From positions 164,727 through 228,726 of the forward strand of contig JAGWFT010000001.1 in assembly GCA_028867755.1 (NCBI GenBank): DNA of 64,000 nt, read 5' to 3'. Origin of the DNA: Nitrososphaerota archaeon. Lineage in GTDB: Archaea; Thermoproteota; Nitrososphaeria; Nitrososphaerales; Nitrosopumilaceae. The notes beneath the pieces are model-generated. The model saw nothing but the letters and a program-made list of their open reading frames with translations, was not told where the DNA came from and searched no databases. The position numbers and the translations under genes were made by a program. This document shows positions 36,717-43,890 of this stretch, in pieces; the stretch's first letter is position 1; each line of letters starts with the position of its first letter.

Positions 36717-37939
36717 TCCTGACCCTCCTCAACTTTTTGCAATTTTATGAGATTTTGCTGGTCTACTTTTTCTATTTCAACAATTCCTTCTCGTTCTAAT
36801 CGCTTTACTGCTCTCCATGTTGTAGTACGTGGTAGAAGGAATTTCTTACGAAGTTCACTTTCAAAAACTCTTCCGCCCTTTTCAGAGATAAATATTACAA
36901 TGTCTTTGTCTTCCTGGCGTAGTTCTGGTTTGAGTCTAAATATTGTTTCTTTATCTGGAGGCACATAGTTACCCTGTGGAACCTGCGGTACAGATATCTC
37001 CTTTGTTGTTCTAGATCTTTTCAATATAATAAACATGGCAGTTATTGCTGCTGCAGAACCACCTGCAGCTAAAATTGGAATAGTATAATTATTATTTCCA
37101 GCTGTAATTATATCAGTATTATTGCTAGCTCCAGTTTGTTTTGTAGAAAGAGCTGTTTGTTGTTCCTGAATAGCTAAGTTCTTGGCATCATTAGCCAATG
37201 CTTCTGCATCAGAATATCTGCCTTCATTAAAAGCTGTATTTGCTTCATCAAGTTTTTCAGAAGCAAGAGGAGTCGTTATGCCTTCAGAGTTTACTGTACT
37301 TGTGAAATCTTTAGCATGTTGAATTGCTAAAGTTGCAGTCTGGCTTGTGCCTAATACACCAAATATGTAACTAATATCTACAGAACCACTTGGGAATGAA
37401 ATAAGTGATTGACCATTCACAACCTGCAAGTCTGATGGAGTTGTACTCATACCTACAATTACAGTATTTGCAGGCAAGAGTACAGAATAATCAACAAGGG
37501 AATTTACATGAAATGCCCAAGTCTTTCCACTTTTGGATACAAGATCAGGAGTGTCATAGTCAACTTTGATTGTAGAAGCCCCGAGAGTTTCGACATCCAC
37601 ATTATTTGTGTTCATTTTGCTTGAAAGTAATGTTCCATTCTGATCTTGTACAACAAAATTATCGGTAGTGTTACCATACAAGCCAAGCGTGAAATCAGGA
37701 GACTGTGAATCAACATCGGTTTGATAGAAGACATGTGTAGTACCATCAGTGTAAATAGTAAACTCAAGAACCTTAGACGAGCTTAATGCATATTGAATAC
37801 AGGAAGAAAAGGCAAGTAAGAAAAAACAGACAACAAATACTGGTGCCTTTAGCATAGATGTCAGAATATAGGTAATCCTTACAAAAAGCATTGCTTCTGC
37901 TTGCGCTTCTATTGGGATCGCCAGAGTTTTCTGGTACAT
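36713..37939 (-). CDS. Membrane-anchored winged-helix regulator with extracellular sensor domain
   Basis: 408 residues from ATG at 37939. Internal Met at 37855 would give a cleaner signal peptide beginning MLKAPVFVVCFFLLAF and may be the true start. An extracellular beta domain (~55-240) follows, then a helical stretch (~245-280), one transmembrane segment (~308-326, IPILAAGGSAAAITAMFII) and a cytoplasmic winged helix at the C terminus (DIVIFISEKGGRVFESELRKK, TTTWRAVKRLEREGIVEIE). This layout matches archaeal one-component membrane regulators. The target is unknown. It is located 3 bases downstream of a second wHTH gene. Confidence 0.75.
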   Translation of the reverse strand: MYQKTLAIPIEAQAEAMLFVRITYILTSMLKAPVFVVCFFLLAFSSCIQYALSSSKVLEFTIYTDGTTHVFYQTDVDSQSPDFTLGLYGNTTDNFVVQDQNGTLLSSKMNTNNVDVETLGASTIKVDYDTPDLVSKSGKTWAFHVNSLVDYSVLLPANTVIVGMSTTPSDLQVVNGQSLISFPSGSVDISYIFGVLGTSQTATLAIQHAKDFTSTVNSEGITTPLASEKLDEANTAFNEGRYSDAEALANDAKNLAIQEQQTALSTKQTGASNNTDIITAGNNNYTIPILAAGGSAAAITAMFIILKRSRTTKEISVPQVPQGNYVPPDKETIFRLKPELRQEDKDIVIFISEKGGRVFESELRKKFLLPRTTTWRAVKRLEREGIVEIEKVDQQNLIKLQKVEEGQE

Positions 37940-37942
37940 TCT

Positions 37943-38230
37943 TTAGTACCTTAGGTTAAGTCCTTGGACAACACCCTGAAATCTCTGAAATTCCTGAAAG
38001 AACCTGATCCCTTTCTCTGTAATCCTAAATAGTCGATTTCTGTCAGCCTTCATAGATTCTACCAGGCCTGCATCTATCAGCTTCTGGCATTTCTCCAAGA
38101 CTGCATAATGAGAGAGGTTTGCTCTTCTGGAAATAGCAGAGACTATTACTCCCTGCATCCCACCATCCATGGTGACACCCAAGATATCAGCAATGATGCC
38201 CATTTCGGATCTGTATTGTTGTTTTGACAT
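37943..38230 (-). CDS. Small winged-helix transcriptional regulator
   Basis: 95 residues. MADILGVTMDGG-like N terminus, then a recognition-helix pattern SAISRRANLSHYAVLEKCQKLIDAGLVE and a beta-wing ADRNRLFRITEKGIRFFQEF. This resembles the archaeal HTH_45-type family. It is the first gene of a three-gene minus-strand operon with the membrane-bound regulator and the secreted TTPP protein. Confidence 0.82.
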   Translation of the reverse strand: MSKQQYRSEMGIIADILGVTMDGGMQGVIVSAISRRANLSHYAVLEKCQKLIDAGLVESMKADRNRLFRITEKGIRFFQEFQRFQGVVQGLNLRY

Positions 38231-38412
38231 GGCATCTTATGGAGTGGATGTTTTATCAGGGACAGCATGAAACATCATAGCGGAACGCCTAGCGGAACAG
38301 GTATTTCATACCTTGAAATGGTCTAAAATGAGATATTTACGAAGCGGGAGAGAATATTGTCTTGACAATTATTTGAACAGATTTTATAGGGCACTATGAC
38401 AGGTCTAATAAC

Positions 38413-38421
38413 AAGGAGGTG
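38413..38421 (+). promoter_or_regulatory. Strong Shine-Dalgarno of the TRAM gene
   Basis: AAGGAGGTG, five bases before the GTG start at 38427. A TATA-like TTTTATAGGG lies about 35 bases upstream of it, so the gene has a leader with SD. Confidence 0.85.
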
Positions 38422-38426
38422 CAACG

Positions 38427-38759
38427 GTGAGCTTTAACGACTCTGGTTTTGGTGAAAGTCCAAGACAAGGATACAGTGGAAATAGAGGTTATGGTGGCGG
38501 AGGTCGAAGATTCGGCGGCGGTGGACGACGCTTTGATGATAATAGACCAAAGCCAGTAGAAACTGGTAAAGAGTACGATGTATCCGTAACAGAAATCAGT
38601 AGGAAAGGGGACGGTATTGCAAGAGTAGAAGGTTTTGTCATATTCGTCAAAGGTGGACAAGTAGGCCAGAACGCAAAAGTAAAGATTACGCAAGTTGGCG
38701 GACGCTTTGCTACTGCTGATGTAGTAGGCGAAGGAACCCCACAACCAGCAACAGAATAA
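38427..38759 (+). CDS. TRAM-domain RNA-binding protein with RG/GG-rich N terminus
   Basis: 110 residues from GTG, supported by the SD. The N-terminal ~40 residues are disordered and rich in Gly/Arg/Phe/Tyr (GYGGGGRRFGGGGRRFDDN), like RGG boxes. The TRAM domain is ~48-100 (GKEYDVSVTEISRKGDGIAR, GFVIFVKGGQVGQ, KITQVGGRFATADVV). Archaeal stand-alone TRAM proteins act as RNA chaperones, some induced by cold. High translation is suggested by the strong SD. Confidence 0.88.
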   Translation: MSFNDSGFGESPRQGYSGNRGYGGGGRRFGGGGRRFDDNRPKPVETGKEYDVSVTEISRKGDGIARVEGFVIFVKGGQVGQNAKVKITQVGGRFATADVVGEGTPQPATE

Positions 38760-38791
38760 AACTGGTTGCCTAAAAGGCGTTTTCTGATTTC

Positions 38792-39172
38792 TTACAAATT
38801 ACTCGTTTTCTTTTTTATCTTCTCTATAATTTCCAGCTTTCTTGTTATATCCATATTTGGCTCCATGGTAACATAGACTGTTTTGTGTTTTGGATAAACA
38901 ACAATTTGTGTAACCTTTTGTCGTTCTATATGCACATAATTGACTGGACCTAGACTCTTATCAAACTGCTTTCGGATTTTTCTTCTTATGGCTACCTGTT
39001 TACAAAAGTGCTCTTCCTCTTTTTGTGATTTAAGAGATGTTTTACCTTCTTTCATTATGGCTTCAGATATGTTACCTTTGAGATCTATAATAGCAGCAAA
39101 TCTCATCATTGGATCTAGTTCTAATATATCTTCCACAATTGGAATGAATTCTATCTTACGATTACTCTTCAA
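38792..39172 (-). CDS. Conserved thaumarchaeal small protein, roadblock-like pattern
   Basis: 126 residues. DILELDPMMRFAAIIDLKGNI at the start, then a basic helix (QVAIRRKIRKQFDKSLGPVNYVHIER) and a beta pair (TQIVVYPKHKTVYVTMEP). The first strand-helix-strand pattern resembles roadblock/LC7 sensors, but the family is lineage-specific and I am not certain. No enzyme motif. Function unknown. Confidence 0.55.
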   Translation of the reverse strand: MKSNRKIEFIPIVEDILELDPMMRFAAIIDLKGNISEAIMKEGKTSLKSQKEEEHFCKQVAIRRKIRKQFDKSLGPVNYVHIERQKVTQIVVYPKHKTVYVTMEPNMDITRKLEIIEKIKKKTSNL

Positions 39173-39327
39173 TTAATGAAAAGCAAACCTTGATTCTAAA
39201 TATATCTTGGTTTCAAGTAACTTTGATCGCTAAATATACCTAAAGGGAGTGTTCTGATAGAAAACACGGACACTTCTTTCATCTATTAACTTTTTATATA
39301 TTACACATTACAGTAGTCATAAGCAAT

Positions 39328-39915
39328 ATGTTTGAAAAGTTCAGAAAGAAAAAGGACGAATTTAAGCCGGATTCCACTGAAAAGGAGGAAGAAAGTGTTA
39401 CATCTGAAACCATACAATATCAGCCTCAAGAGATCAGACCGGAGGAAACTGATGTTATTGAGCAATCTAGAACCAAACCTACTGAACAAGTAAAAATATC
39501 AGAACCTATGCAACAAAGAGCAATGAGTGCATCTGGAGAAGATATAGGAATAAGAGCCCTAATGGACAAACGAACTAAGCTTGAGGAAGCAATTGATTAT
39601 GTAGGATTAATGATTAAGAATTTGAAAGATAAGAGAACGAATCTGGAAAAGAGCATAGAAGACGAATCTGTGGACATTAAGAATCTTAAGGAGAAACTGA
39701 TTAAGGTTGGTCAGTATCTTGAAGAGGAAAAACAGGGAATAAAGACATTACAACAAAAGAGAGGCGAGGTTGAAAGAGAAGCAGATGATGTAGCTGCAAT
39801 TATCAACAACCTGCGTGAAAAATTATTGAATATAGATAGGATAGTAAATGAAGAAGGCAGTAAGATAGAGAAATTTAAAGATACTAGACCCAAGTCTGAA
39901 TCTTCGTTCGGCTAG
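39328..39915 (+). CDS. Coiled-coil protein, unknown function
   Basis: 195 residues. Charged Lys/Glu-rich N terminus, then a heptad-like coiled coil (~85-185) with KLEEAIDYVGLMIKNLKDKR and EKSIEDESVDIKNLKEKL-type repeats. No signal peptide. A TATA-like TTTTTATATATT lies at about -25. Its 3' end overlaps the convergent next gene by 4 bases. Role unknown; structural or adaptor. Confidence 0.6.
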   Translation: MFEKFRKKKDEFKPDSTEKEEESVTSETIQYQPQEIRPEETDVIEQSRTKPTEQVKISEPMQQRAMSASGEDIGIRALMDKRTKLEEAIDYVGLMIKNLKDKRTNLEKSIEDESVDIKNLKEKLIKVGQYLEEEKQGIKTLQQKRGEVEREADDVAAIINNLREKLLNIDRIVNEEGSKIEKFKDTRPKSESSFG

Positions 39916-40289
39916 AAAGTAAAGCCTTCTTTTAGAATACTGTTAAGATTTTCCTTTATTTCCTCTTCGGATGACAGTGAGTCAAGATCTCTAATTAATA
40001 CCTCAGTTGCAAGACATTGATTCTTTGAGAATTGATAATAACAATCTAGTTTTTCTTGATAGGTTTTTGCATTGTAATAAATGCTCCAAAAGTTTTCTGT
40101 AGAGTGCTGTACGTAAAGTAAAAATTTTCTAATGGTCGTCTCAATTTTAGAGGAAGGATTGTCTTTCATTAGTCCAATTAGAATCTGCTCTAACTTACTG
40201 TCCAAGTTTGATTCATAAATCAATTGGTAAATGCCCCCGTCTTTTGTCACGCTTGCTTTATGTGGCTGTATCATAAAAGCTTTCATCAA
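39912..40289 (-). CDS. Small helical protein, unknown function
   Basis: 125 residues, soluble and mostly helical. SKIETTIRKFLLYVQHSTENF and YYNAKTYQEKLDCYYQFSKNQC are the most ordered segments. No motif recognised. Likely start at 40289; an internal Met at residue 2 makes no difference. Confidence 0.5.
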   Translation of the reverse strand: MMKAFMIQPHKASVTKDGGIYQLIYESNLDSKLEQILIGLMKDNPSSKIETTIRKFLLYVQHSTENFWSIYYNAKTYQEKLDCYYQFSKNQCLATEVLIRDLDSLSSEEEIKENLNSILKEGFTF

Positions 40290-40403
40290 TAATTTTCAAA
40301 AAATCATTCATTTACACATAATATATTTAGCTATCTTAAAAAAATTAAAATTTCAAATATGAAATTAGTCATAATGCTTAAATAATTTTCATGCGTATTA
40401 ATG

Positions 40404-40597
40404 GTCCCTGTCAGAGGACAACTCCTAAGACAGGAATCATGCAGCAAACATGCGTGATACGGTCAAGGGTAAATCCTGCCGTAGAAGATCCAGCGGAGAA
40501 ATCTCAAGGAAGTGGTGACAATGGTCATCATGTCTTGGAATGCATGTATTCCCCCGCATGACGTGTGTGAACCACACGTCTGCATGATAGAATTTTT
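40404..40597 (+). ncRNA. Candidate structured non-coding RNA, unknown class
   Basis: In a 450-base gap without a gene. A TATA-like CTTAAATAA near 40377-40385 predicts a start near 40404-40408, and the end has a T-run at 40592-40596. Perfect paired arms: CCTGTC (40407-40412) with GACAGG (40429-40434); ATCATGCA (40436-40443) with TGCATGAT (40581-40588); GACGTGTG (40560-40567) with CACACGTC (40573-40580). Other short hairpins are GGAAT/ATTCC and GGTGAC/GTCATC. I compared it in mind with RNase P, SRP, 5S and box C/D patterns and found no match. Confidence 0.6.
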
Positions 40598-40741
40598 CCA
40601 ATTACAATAAACTAAGCTATGTAAATTATTCAAATAGATTGTACAATAATAGCAGTTTAGTGATTGTCTGAAAGAATGTAGCCTCAGCGATCAGAGAAAT
40701 TGATGCGGTACATTCTTCCTAGTCAGATTATCCAGGACAGT

Positions 40742-41380
40742 CTAGATGTAGCGGGCAGAAGATGATTGACTGCTGGCTGGCATGGAAGGCAGTTTGTCGT
40801 TGACTGCTGCCTCTGCAACTGCTGCAGCTTCTTGCATAATCTTCTCTGATTCTTCGTCTGAAACTCCAGAATCAATTCCAAAGTCGCCACCATGGAATGT
40901 ATCTGTCATTAATCCACCTAGCATTTCAGTCATTCCTGACAACTCGCGATCTGCTTCTGGCATAAACTGTACCAGAGATGATCTTAGGCTCTTCATCAAG
41001 CCAATTGTTGGCATGATTGTGACAAGTGTATCTCCCAGATCGTGGAAGGTACTGAGTCTGAGCACTATTTGTTCTAGTGCAATTCTAGCATTTCCGAGAA
41101 GCTTGGTAACTTTCCTAACTTCGGCTAATTCTTTTGATAAAACCTTACTAGCGGTAGTATCATGTTGTTGAGTGGCAACTACAATTCTTTTGAATAACTT
41201 TTCATCTTTTTGTTTTAATTTTGTAAGCATTCCATCAAGTTTTCCAGTTTGGACCTGGAGTCTTTTTACTGCCTGTTCCATCCTTGGCTTCAGAGGACCT
41301 TTTGGTCTTATAGTGTCGTTAAATCTTTCACCAATGCTTGGTGTCTGTGGTTTTTGCCAATTGTTAGTAAAGTTTGTCAT
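40742..41380 (-). CDS. cdvB: ESCRT-III-family cell division protein CdvB (paralogue 2)
   Basis: 212 residues, collinear with paralogue 1 from LKPRMEQAVKRLQ through KLFKRIVVATQQHD and LAEVRKVTKLLGNARIALEQ. The acidic C-terminal region is SDEESEKIMQEAAAV and the end has DKLPSMPASS, matching an L-P-x-x-P MIM2-like core. Both copies appear functional. Thaumarchaea are known to carry several CdvB paralogues; their division of labour is unresolved. The promoter palindrome is shared with paralogue 1. Confidence 0.9.
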   Translation of the reverse strand: MTNFTNNWQKPQTPSIGERFNDTIRPKGPLKPRMEQAVKRLQVQTGKLDGMLTKLKQKDEKLFKRIVVATQQHDTTASKVLSKELAEVRKVTKLLGNARIALEQIVLRLSTFHDLGDTLVTIMPTIGLMKSLRSSLVQFMPEADRELSGMTEMLGGLMTDTFHGGDFGIDSGVSDEESEKIMQEAAAVAEAAVNDKLPSMPASSQSSSARYI

Positions 41381-41404
41381 GGATACGACTGATAAAATCT
41401 GTTA

Positions 41405-41449
41405 TTAATTTCAGGTGTAAAATGTGGTTCACCGTATGCTAAATTTAGC
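41405..41449 (-). promoter_or_regulatory. Conserved cdvB promoter block (second copy)
   Basis: TTAATT (41405-41410), GGTGTAAAA (41414-41422) and the perfect palindrome GCTAAATTTAGC (41438-41449). Spacing between blocks and from palindrome to start codon equals that at the first cdvB. The 3' extension CT-ACAAA is also shared. Confidence 0.7.
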
Positions 41450-41567
41450 TAACAAAGATGTGTGTGCAAGATAGGCAGGGCTCATTTTTTCATGATTAAA
41501 AAATCAAGATTTTTCGGATAACCTACATTGGATATATCCTACGTTCAATCCAACATCTACAGAAAAC

Positions 41568-41678
41568 CTATTGCACTACTTGAAGTGCTATGCTTCTCTG
41601 TGGATGGATCTTTTGTATGTGAATCGCAAGCGCACTGTTTGATGCCTGTGGTTCACAGCAAAGTGGACATTTTTCCAT
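41568..41678 (-). CDS. 36-residue C2H2 zinc-finger microprotein
   Basis: MEKCPLCCEPQASNSALAIH is the first half, and IHP with H follows, giving C-x2-C-x12-H-x4-H-like spacing for one zinc finger. ATG at 41678 is preceded by a TATA-like CTTAAATAC on the minus strand about 35 bases upstream. The frame ends at 41568. It lies between cdvB paralogue 2 and tfb, in a region otherwise free of genes. Archaeal single C2H2-finger microproteins are known; this one's partner is unknown. Confidence 0.6.
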   Translation of the reverse strand: MEKCPLCCEPQASNSALAIHIQKIHPQRSIALQVVQ

Positions 41679-42046
41679 TTTATTTATTGCCTGTCATTCC
41701 AAAACTAACGTATTTAAGGTTTTGCTTGAATCGTTTTGACAATTCAAAAGTTGTAAAATATTTTTAAAAAATATTTTTTATTTCTAGAGAATATATGAGA
41801 TGAAAAATATTTTAAAATTAACAAAACGAAAAAAGATTGTTCTCAAAAAGAGAAAATCATTTTCAAGTTTTAATCATTACAAGAAATTCAATAATATGTA
41901 AACTTGAATTAAATTCCCTTTACGATATTAGTACATACTAGTTAAAATTTTTACAATTAATCTCATATTAAGGTCGAAAATATATAACTTTAATAGAAAA
42001 TTCTGCCAATTTTACTAATTTAACTTATAGTTAAACCTTTTTATTT
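41679..42046. other. AT-rich intergenic region upstream of tfb
   Basis: Contains the promoter of the zinc-finger gene, an AT-rich inverted repeat near 41757-41780 and the tfb promoter at its right end. No gene seen on either strand. Confidence 0.6.
42019..42035. promoter_or_regulatory. Palindrome TTTAACT-TAT-AGTTAAA upstream of tfb
   Basis: Perfect 7-bp arms (42019-42025 and 42029-42035) directly upstream of a TATA-like TTTTTATTTA. Position fits an operator for tfb. Chance is possible in AT-rich DNA. Confidence 0.35.
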
Positions 42047-42076
42047 ATGTTAACCGAAATTCTTATAAGATATAAT

Positions 42077-42991
42077 ATGACACGCGAATCTTTCGGTTCT
42101 GGCGGACGTTGTCCTCGTTGTGGAAAAGGTCCAATGGTTACAGATAGCACCACAGGTGAAATGTTTTGTGGTGGATGCGGATTTGTTATGACAGAACGTG
42201 TTGAGGAATCTGGACCAGAATGGAGATCATTTTCTAAAGAGGAACATGAAGATCGAAGTAGGACAGGAACTCCAACATCACTTGCAATGCATGATATGGG
42301 ATTAGCAACAATAATTGGTCCTGCTGACAAAGATGCATCAGGAAAACCACTTTCTGCATCTATGAAAAGTACAATTGAGCGACTTAGAACTTGGGATAGC
42401 CGAAGTCAAGTTCATGAACCAGTAGATAGAAACTTTAGACAAGCTTTCAGTGAGCTTGATAGACTAAAAGACAAACTTGCATTATCAGATGCAGTAATCG
42501 AAAAGACTGCATACATCTATCGAAAAGCACTTGATAAAGGGCTTGTTAGAGGAAGATCAATTCCTGGACTCGTAGCTGCTGCACTTTATGCAGCATGTAG
42601 AGATACTGAAACTCCTAGAACTCTGACCGATGTTGCAAGTGGAATCAACATTAAAAGAAAAGATGTTGCACGATGCTATAGACTTTTACTCAGAGAACTT
42701 GATCTCAAGATGCCTGTAGTCGATCCAATAAAGTGTGTAGCAAGAATTGCAAGCAAAGCTGGATTAAGTGAAAAAACAAAACGAAAGGCCCTACAAATTC
42801 TAAAAGATGCCGCAGAGATTGAAATTTCTGCTGGCAAAGATCCAATGGGACTTGCAGCTGCTGCTCTGTATCTCTCTTGTGTAATGAATGGAGAGAATAA
42901 GACACAGAAAGATGTTGCACAAGCTGCTGGAGTAACCGAAGTAACAATTAGAAATAGATACAAGGGATTAAAAGAATCCCTCAAGCTCTAA
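42077..42991 (+). CDS. tfb: Transcription initiation factor TFB
   Basis: 304 residues from ATG at 42077 (an upstream in-frame ATG at 42047 overlaps the TATA region and is unlikely). Zinc ribbon CPRC-x15-CGGC (~12-33), B-finger region with GPEWRSF, and two cyclin-fold repeats (AYIYRKALDKGLVRGRSI, and QILKDAAEIEISAGKDPMG with VTEVTIRNRYKGLK). Recruits RNA polymerase to TBP-bound promoters. Several TFB genes occur in many thaumarchaea. Confidence 0.93.
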   Translation: MTRESFGSGGRCPRCGKGPMVTDSTTGEMFCGGCGFVMTERVEESGPEWRSFSKEEHEDRSRTGTPTSLAMHDMGLATIIGPADKDASGKPLSASMKSTIERLRTWDSRSQVHEPVDRNFRQAFSELDRLKDKLALSDAVIEKTAYIYRKALDKGLVRGRSIPGLVAAALYAACRDTETPRTLTDVASGINIKRKDVARCYRLLLRELDLKMPVVDPIKCVARIASKAGLSEKTKRKALQILKDAAEIEISAGKDPMGLAAAALYLSCVMNGENKTQKDVAQAAGVTEVTIRNRYKGLKESLKL

Positions 42992-43448
42992 ATTTTTTTG
43001 AAAATAATTTTATTTGGTTAAACGATCAATAACGATTGAAAATCATCGAGAGAAAAAATGTGGAGATGCAAAGGATGAAAATGTATCATTAAACTATTGT
43101 AAAACAATTTGGGCGTGGCCCTTATCGCAGACTTGCAGAGATTACCTCTTACGATCCACAAAGTGGATTCACATTAAGATCTGCGAAGCCACGCTCATTT
43201 GGCAGTAGATTTTATATCCTTCTGCATTAATTTTTATAGAAGATTAAAGTATTTATCATTTTATGCATATTTTTTGTCTTTAAATTAATAATTATTCAAA
43301 TTTTTTTAAAAAAGGAAATAGAGGGGTGTGACTACATATGTCATTTATACAATATTTACAAGAATTAAAAGTCAACAAAAAAACTCGATTACAATTTAGT
43401 CTAGAAAAACTTTAGCGTTTATTAAGACACATAATATTGAGGAGCTTA
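42992..43448. other. Intergenic region between tfb and gtrA
   Basis: No protein gene seen. It contains one strongly folding element at 43111-43196 (separate entry) and AT-rich spacer with the gtrA promoter at the end. Confidence 0.55.
43111..43196. ncRNA. Nested inverted-repeat element: structured RNA or MITE-like
   Basis: Outer arms GGGCGTGGC (43111-43119) and GCCACGCTC (43188-43196) with one G-T wobble. Second stem TCGCAGA (43125-43131) with TCTGCGA (43180-43186). Inside are two hairpins: AGAG-ATTAC-CTCT (43137-43149) and ATCCAC-AAA-GTGGAT (43154-43168). A TATA-like GGATATAAAATC sits to its right for minus-strand transcription, while the wobble favours plus. ATTTGG lies at both outer flanks. 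Confidence 0.5.
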
Positions 43449-43877
43449 ATGGCAGTAGGCGAACATGATAGGTCTAGTAGAGCTTCACTTTTTGCTAAAC
43501 ATGCGTTCAAGTATTATGCAGTAGGAGCATGTGGAATACTAGTAAATCTTGGGATCTTGTATGTTCTAAAAGAATATGTTGGATTATGGTATCTTGCATC
43601 TTCTGCAATTGCGATCTATGTCTCTATGACAACAAATTTCTTTTTGAATAAAGCTTGGACTTTTAATGATACAGTGGTAAAACAGTCAGTATTTTTTATG
43701 TATGTCAAGTTCATCGGAATAAGTATTATTGGTATGTTGATTCAACTTGGATTTAATTATCTGTTAGTGGATGAAACACATTTGTACTATCTGTTGGCAG
43801 CACTCATCTCGATAGTAATTGCATCAGGTGTAAATTTTATTCTTAATAGACATATAACATTTGGAATAAAACTCTAA
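43449..43877 (+). CDS. GtrA-family membrane protein
   Basis: 142 residues from ATG at 43449, preceded by GAGG with a six-base gap (TTG at 43437 would add four residues). Four hydrophobic helices with the GtrA signature FLNKAWTF and a repeat ending FILNRHITF. Family members act with glycosyltransferases in flipping or transferring polyprenyl-linked sugars for surface glycans. It is followed by an SDR gene 13 bases later. Confidence 0.82.
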   Translation: MAVGEHDRSSRASLFAKHAFKYYAVGACGILVNLGILYVLKEYVGLWYLASSAIAIYVSMTTNFFLNKAWTFNDTVVKQSVFFMYVKFIGISIIGMLIQLGFNYLLVDETHLYYLLAALISIVIASGVNFILNRHITFGIKL

Positions 43878-43890
43878 AGATGTAGAATAG

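Noticed and set aside
38270-38300. Short direct repeat TAGCGGAAC upstream of the TRAM gene as an operator
   Set aside because: Only two short copies with no dyad and no matching site elsewhere.
40404-40597. RNase P or SRP RNA
   Set aside because: The conserved RNase P blocks (GAAAGTCC, ACAGAA) and the SRP helix-8 GGAAGGAGCA signature are absent.
40662-40712. Box C/D guide RNA with GAATGTA/TACATTC stem downstream of cdvB paralogue 2
   Set aside because: C and D boxes cannot be placed with correct spacing; could be a simple 3' hairpin.
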